From NCBI GenBank assembly GCA_902492825.1, contig CABUMZ010000094.1, positions 1-7,572 of the forward strand: 7,572 bases of DNA, written 5' to 3'. Position 1 is the first letter of the stretch; each line of letters opens with the position of its first letter. Under the pieces are notes generated by a model. That model was not told where the DNA came from and ran no database searches. It was given only the letters and a program-made list of their open reading frames with translations. Position numbers and translations under genes: made by a program. The stretch is from an uncultured Collinsella sp. (lineage in GTDB: Bacteria > Actinomycetota > Coriobacteriia > Coriobacteriales > Coriobacteriaceae). Below are positions 4,968-7,572 of this stretch, in pieces.

Positions 4968-5066
4968 ATGGGCAAAACGGTTTTCGCCGGCGGCGTGAAC
5001 GGCGTGGGCGAAATCGCTGGGCACCCTGCTCTTGAGCAGGCGCGACGAATGGGCATGGGAATCTAG
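4968..5066 (+). CDS. Possible 32-aa leader peptide
   Basis: An ATG with a weak AGGGG upstream opens a 32-codon frame (MGKTVFAGGVNGVGEIAGHP...) inside the roughly 200-nt leader of the next operon. It contains no run of regulatory codons. The leader has two hairpins, TTTCGCC/GGCGAAA (4982-4988 with 5007-5013) and CCTGCTC-TT-GAGCAGG (5025-5040). It could be a leader peptide, a gene fragment or chance; I recognise no family. Confidence 0.2.
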   Translation: MGKTVFAGGVNGVGEIAGHPALEQARRMGMGI

Positions 5067-5109
5067 GCGGGCCACTTGGCCATGCGTAAACAGATTCGTG
5101 TCCAGAACC

Positions 5110-5129
5110 ATCGATAGGAGGAAATCGAT
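5110..5129 (+). promoter_or_regulatory. Ribosome site displayed in a hairpin loop
   Basis: ATCGAT (5110-5115) and ATCGAT (5124-5129) flank AGGAGGAA, so the Shine-Dalgarno would form the 8-nt loop of a 6-bp stem ending one base before the ATG at 5131. This could keep the ribosome site accessible or tune initiation. The pairing is visible; the effect is inferred. Confidence 0.4.
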
Positions 5130-5130
5130 C

Positions 5131-5898
5131 ATGGCAATTAAACAGGCGGCGGGCAGAGACGCCCTGGGGGATTTTGCCCCCAAATTCGCTCAGCTCAATG
5201 ACGATGTGCTGTTCGGCGAGGTGTGGAGCCGAGAAGACGGGCTTTCCCTTCGAGACCGCAGCGTGGTGACGGTGGTGGCCCTAATGGCGCAGGGGCTGAC
5301 GGACTCTTCGTTCCAATATCATCTGATGTCCGCAAAGAGCAACGGGGTGACCAGGGCTGAGATAGCGGAAATCCTTACGCATGCGGCGTTTTACGCGGGA
5401 TGGTCCAAGGCGTGGGCGGCCTTTCGCATGGCGAAGGAGGTCTGGGCGGACGAAGACGACGGCGCCGACGCAAAGGCCCGACACCAAAACGAGATGGCCT
5501 TTCCCATCGGTGCCCCCAACGACGCATTTGCGGAGTACTTTATTGGGCAAAGCTACCTCGCGCCCCTTTCCACCGAGCAGGTCGGCGTCTACAACGTGAC
5601 GTTCGAGCCCGGCTGCCGCAACAACTGGCACATCCATCACGCCAAAAGCGGTGGCGGACAGATCCTCGTCTGCGTGGCTGGCCGAGGGCTTTACCAGGAA
5701 TGGGGCAAACCGGCACAGGAGCTGCGCCCTGGCGACGTGGTAAATATTCCCGCGGGCGTAAAGCACTGGCACGGTGCGGCGCCCGACAGCTGGTTCTCCC
5801 ATCTCGCGGTGGAAGTTCCGGGCGAGGAGGCCTGCAACGAGTGGTTGGAGCCCGTGGTCGACGAGCAATACCTTAAAGCGACCGACAAGGAGGCTTAG
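5131..5898 (+). CDS. Carboxymuconolactone decarboxylase-cupin fusion protein
   Basis: This 255-aa protein joins two domains. Residues about 25-105 are a CMD/AhpD-like helical domain: LSLRDRSVVTVVALMAQG (38-55), YHLMSAKSNGVTRAEIAEILTHAAFYAGW (63-91) and AWAAFRMAKEVW (94-105). The CxxC of true AhpD is absent, so a peroxidase cycle is unlikely. Residues about 150-230 are a cupin barrel with metal-binding motif HIH (167-169), Gln177 in place of the usual Glu, and PAGVKH (207-212), where His212 is a likely ligand. Such fusions occur beside MerR regulators, alpha/beta hydrolases and oxidoreductases; their substrates are mostly unknown. The start at 5131 has AGGAGG 9 nt upstream; the longer frame from 5032 lacks support. 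The stop is 2 nt before the hydrolase start, so the two are translationally coupled. Confidence 0.95.
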   Translation: MAIKQAAGRDALGDFAPKFAQLNDDVLFGEVWSREDGLSLRDRSVVTVVALMAQGLTDSSFQYHLMSAKSNGVTRAEIAEILTHAAFYAGWSKAWAAFRMAKEVWADEDDGADAKARHQNEMAFPIGAPNDAFAEYFIGQSYLAPLSTEQVGVYNVTFEPGCRNNWHIHHAKSGGGQILVCVAGRGLYQEWGKPAQELRPGDVVNIPAGVKHWHGAAPDSWFSHLAVEVPGEEACNEWLEPVVDEQYLKATDKEA

Positions 5899-5900
5899 GC

Positions 5901-6872
5901 ATGGAGCAGTTGAAACTGACGCAGGAATGGGACAAGGTGTTCCCCAAAAGTGACAAGGTTGAGCACAGCAAGGCGACTTTTCACAACCGATACGGCATCA
6001 CGCTGGCGGCCGACGTCTACGTGCCAAAGAACGTGGAGGGCAAGCTGCCTGCCATCGCCGTCAGCGGTCCGTTTGGCGCGGTGAAGGAGCAAACGTCCGG
6101 CCTTTATGCGCAGAAAATGGCGGAGCTGGGCTTTTTCGCGATTGCCTTCGACCCGTCCTATACCGGCGAGAGCGGTGGTGCGCCCCGCTATGTGGCATCG
6201 CCGGACATCAACACCGAGGATTTCTGCGCAGCGGTGGATTTCCTCTCTGTGCAGAATAGCGTTGACCCGGAGCGCATCGGTATCATCGGCATCTGCGGTT
6301 GGGGCGGCATGGCAATCAATGCCGCAGCCATCGACACCCGTATCAAAGCTACCGCGGCTATGACCATGTACGATATGACCCGCGTGACCGCAAACGGCTA
6401 CTTTGACGCCGAGGATTCCGAGCAGGCGCGCTTCGAAAAGCGGAAAGCGCTGAACGCGCAGCGCACCGAGGACTATAAAAATGACAGCTACGCGCTGGCG
6501 GGCGGCGTGGTCGATCAGCTGCCCGATGACGCGCCGCAGTTTGTGGCGGACTATTACGCCTACTACAAGACTCCGCGAGGCTACCATCCCCGCAGCCTGG
6601 GCTCCAATGGCGGTTGGAATGTGACGTCTTCGCTGTCGTTTTTGAATATGCCGATCTTGCAGTACGCCGGCGAGATCCGCTCCGCCGTGCTGCTGGTGCA
6701 TGGCGAGAAGGCGCACTCCCGCTATTTCAGCGAAACCGCGTACAGCAAGCTGACGGGGGACAACAAGGAATTGCTCATTATCCCCGGTGCCAGTCACACC
6801 GACCTCTACGATCAGATGGACGTCATTCCGTTTGGAAAGCTGAAAGCGTTCTTTGAGGAGTATTTGAAATAA
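5901..6872 (+). CDS. Alpha/beta hydrolase, dienelactone hydrolase-like
   Basis: The 323-aa protein has a full alpha/beta hydrolase core: YGITLAADVYVP (31-42), the oxyanion-hole region SGPFGAVKEQ (55-64), FAIAFDPSYTGESGG (79-93), strand and elbow RIGIIGICGWGG (125-136), and GASHTDLYD (296-304) with catalytic His299. The elbow has no Ser; Cys132 sits two residues after the glycine that ends the strand, as in the cysteine nucleophile of dienelactone hydrolase (GxCxGG). The acid residue is probably within VHGEKAHSR (266-274). No signal peptide is seen, so it is cytoplasmic. Its ribosome site AAGGAGG lies inside the end of the upstream gene, 2 nt away, so both proteins are made together. It probably hydrolyses a lactone or ester. 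No clear terminator is visible in 6873-6949. Confidence 0.95.
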   Translation: MEQLKLTQEWDKVFPKSDKVEHSKATFHNRYGITLAADVYVPKNVEGKLPAIAVSGPFGAVKEQTSGLYAQKMAELGFFAIAFDPSYTGESGGAPRYVASPDINTEDFCAAVDFLSVQNSVDPERIGIIGICGWGGMAINAAAIDTRIKATAAMTMYDMTRVTANGYFDAEDSEQARFEKRKALNAQRTEDYKNDSYALAGGVVDQLPDDAPQFVADYYAYYKTPRGYHPRSLGSNGGWNVTSSLSFLNMPILQYAGEIRSAVLLVHGEKAHSRYFSETAYSKLTGDNKELLIIPGASHTDLYDQMDVIPFGKLKAFFEEYLK

Positions 6873-6949
6873 GACGCACCTTGCTTTTTACTTATTAACG
6901 GTCATGCATTTAGCGAGGACGGTTTGCGGCAAGACGCCTCGCCGCGCTA

Positions 6950-7324
6950 CTAGTCGTCGGCCCGCGCCGCCGAGAGCAAGGCACCCAAGTCTGCCTGGAT
7001 CGCCTCCGCCTTGTTTCCGAGCTGCAACGGGGCCGAGTCGCCCGAGATGTTTACGCTCAGCAGGTGCGCATCCGGCAGCTTTGCGGTCATGCTCCAGAAC
7101 GGGAGCGTGATGATGCCGGGGGTCATCTCGCCCACGCCGAGCTCCAGCAACAGCACGCGGCCAGCTCCGCGCCCGCGCATGAAACGCTCGTATCGTTCGA
7201 GACTCTCGCGCCATACCGTGCCCAGCAAAAACGTGTCGTCTCGCACCCATGGCACAAGCTGCCAGCCGCAGTGCGGGCATCGGGGGACATCCTCGCTGCG
7301 GATCTCGAAGCCCGCACTGCCCAC
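6950..7324 (-). pseudogene. SIR2-family (sirtuin) deacylase, C-terminal remnant
   Basis: The frame carries the C-terminal half of a SIR2-type NAD-dependent deacylase: one zinc pair CPHC (16-19), WRESLERYERFMRG (38-51), VLLLELGVGEMTPGIITLPFW (57-77) and HLLSVNISGD (87-96), all standard for the group that lacks histone partners. The NAD-binding N-terminal half, the catalytic His region and the first CxxC are missing. The frame stays open upstream of the GTG at 7324 to a TGA near 7405, and ANHYNHVGSAGFE there recalls the SNxDxHFxxAGF motif of intact relatives, so there is probably an internal deletion as well as loss of the start. No ribosome site is visible. It cannot be an active deacylase as seen here. 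Confidence 0.75.
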
Positions 7325-7333
7325 GTGGTTGTA

Positions 7334-7402
7334 ATGATTGGCGTGAAGGCGGCCGTTGGAAAGAAACTTATTTCCGTGGGGAAGAAACTTCTCGGTGAGT
7401 AA
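7334..7402 (+). CDS. Possible 22-aa cationic amphipathic peptide
   Basis: The frame MIGVKAAVGKKLISVGKKLLGE has five lysines against one acid residue and a repeated VGKKL unit encoded by the direct repeat at 7353-7390. This is the composition of helical membrane-active peptides or small toxins. No Shine-Dalgarno or promoter is visible and it lies antisense to the sirtuin remnant, so it may be chance. Confidence 0.15.
   Translation: MIGVKAAVGKKLISVGKKLLGE
7353..7390. repeat. Tandem direct repeat of 17 bp with 21-bp period
   Basis: CCGTTGGAAAGAAACTT (7353-7369) and CCGTGGGGAAGAAACTT (7374-7390) match at 15 of 17 positions. They lie where the sirtuin gene has lost its 5' part and may mark a small duplication or binding sites. 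Confidence 0.55.
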
Positions 7403-7429
7403 AGCTCATCGGAGCGGGGATAGAGCTTT
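7401..7429 (-). terminator. Weak hairpin downstream of the LPXTG gene
   Basis: AAAGCTC and GAGCTTT (7401-7407 with 7423-7429) form a 7-bp stem with a 15-nt loop, starting 23 nt after the stop of the surface protein. There is no real U-run, so its role as a terminator is uncertain. Confidence 0.3.
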
Positions 7430-7452
7430 GTCTGCGGGGTACGAAATGCTGG

Positions 7453-7572
7453 CTAGCGGTTGCGACGCCTTGTTGCGGAAATACCAACTGCCGCAACTAC
7501 ACCACCGGCAACACTCAGGGCGGCTGCCATCGCACCGTTGTCGCCCGTCGCGGGTAAGGTGGTCCCGGCTGG
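7453..7572 (-). CDS. LPXTG cell-wall-anchored surface protein, C-terminal sorting signal (partial)
   Basis: The last 39 residues of a protein that starts beyond 7572 show a complete sortase signal: LPATG (6-10) followed by DN, a hydrophobic span GAMAAALSVAGGVVAAVGISA (13-33) and the positive tail TRRRNR before the stop. Sortase would cut between Thr and Gly and link the protein to peptidoglycan, so the protein is displayed on the outside of a Gram-positive cell. The extracellular part is not in the window, so its function is unknown. Confidence 0.92.
   Translation of the reverse strand, partial: PAGTTLPATGDNGAMAAALSVAGGVVAAVGISATRRRNR

Noticed and set aside
5032..5130. N-terminal extension of the CMD-cupin protein from 5032
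   Set aside because: The extension is Arg-rich with no family similarity, and the strong ribosome site precedes 5131.
5281..5868. Minus-strand frame of 195 codons
   Set aside because: It is antisense to the CMD-cupin fusion and lacks a ribosome site or recognisable domain.
5895..6797. Long minus-strand frame (300 codons)
   Set aside because: It is the mirror of the alpha/beta hydrolase, a common effect of GC-rich codon bias; the plus-strand protein has complete family motifs.
1..7572. CRISPR arrays, tRNA or rRNA genes
   Set aside because: No regularly spaced repeats, cloverleaf with TTCRA arm, or conserved rRNA segments were seen.

Overview
The window looks like an accessory region of a high-GC Gram-positive bacterium. 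The best guess is a gut actinobacterium of the class Coriobacteriia. The reasons are GC-rich coding sequence, an LPATG sortase-anchored surface protein, an IS3 relic, and genes shared with gut Firmicutes. This placement is inference; no rRNA or other marker gene is present. One stretch (about 3340-3960) has a different, less GC-rich and more clostridial-looking codon style, which suggests recent acquisition.

Layout. 1-496 (minus): N-terminal part of a LanF-type lantibiotic-immunity ABC transporter ATPase, cut by the window edge, with a strong GC hairpin in its leader. 500-952: non-coding, with palindromes, a likely extended -10 promoter and two stacked GNRA-tetraloop hairpins. These lead into 953-1402 (plus), a ToxN/AbiQ-like endoribonuclease toxin candidate with its own terminator. 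1611-2030 (minus): yjdF, preceded by a structured leader that fits a yjdF riboswitch and by a 19-bp inverted repeat. 2498-3337: about 840 bases without a convincing gene, rich in inverted repeats and bounded by outward-pointing terminators. 3338-3962: a hydrophobic C-terminal gene remnant followed by a VOC-fold (glyoxalase/epimerase-like) gene. 4075-4290 (minus): a decayed, internally deleted IS3 transposase.

4329-6872 is the most coherent functional unit: a divergent MerR regulator (minus), a MerR-type operator/promoter, and a tightly coupled pair encoding a carboxymuconolactone decarboxylase-cupin fusion and a DLH-like alpha/beta hydrolase. These probably form a MerR-controlled response to a reactive or aromatic small molecule. 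6950-7324 (minus) is the C-terminal remnant of a SIR2-family deacylase, and 7453-7572 (minus) is the C-terminal cell-wall sorting signal of an LPXTG protein.

The best candidates for something undescribed are: (i) the ToxN-like gene with a structured RNA leader lacking the tandem repeats of known type III antitoxins; (ii) the orphan structured region at 2545-3115; (iii) the yjdF leader with a visible anti-Shine-Dalgarno and a large dyad at its promoter.
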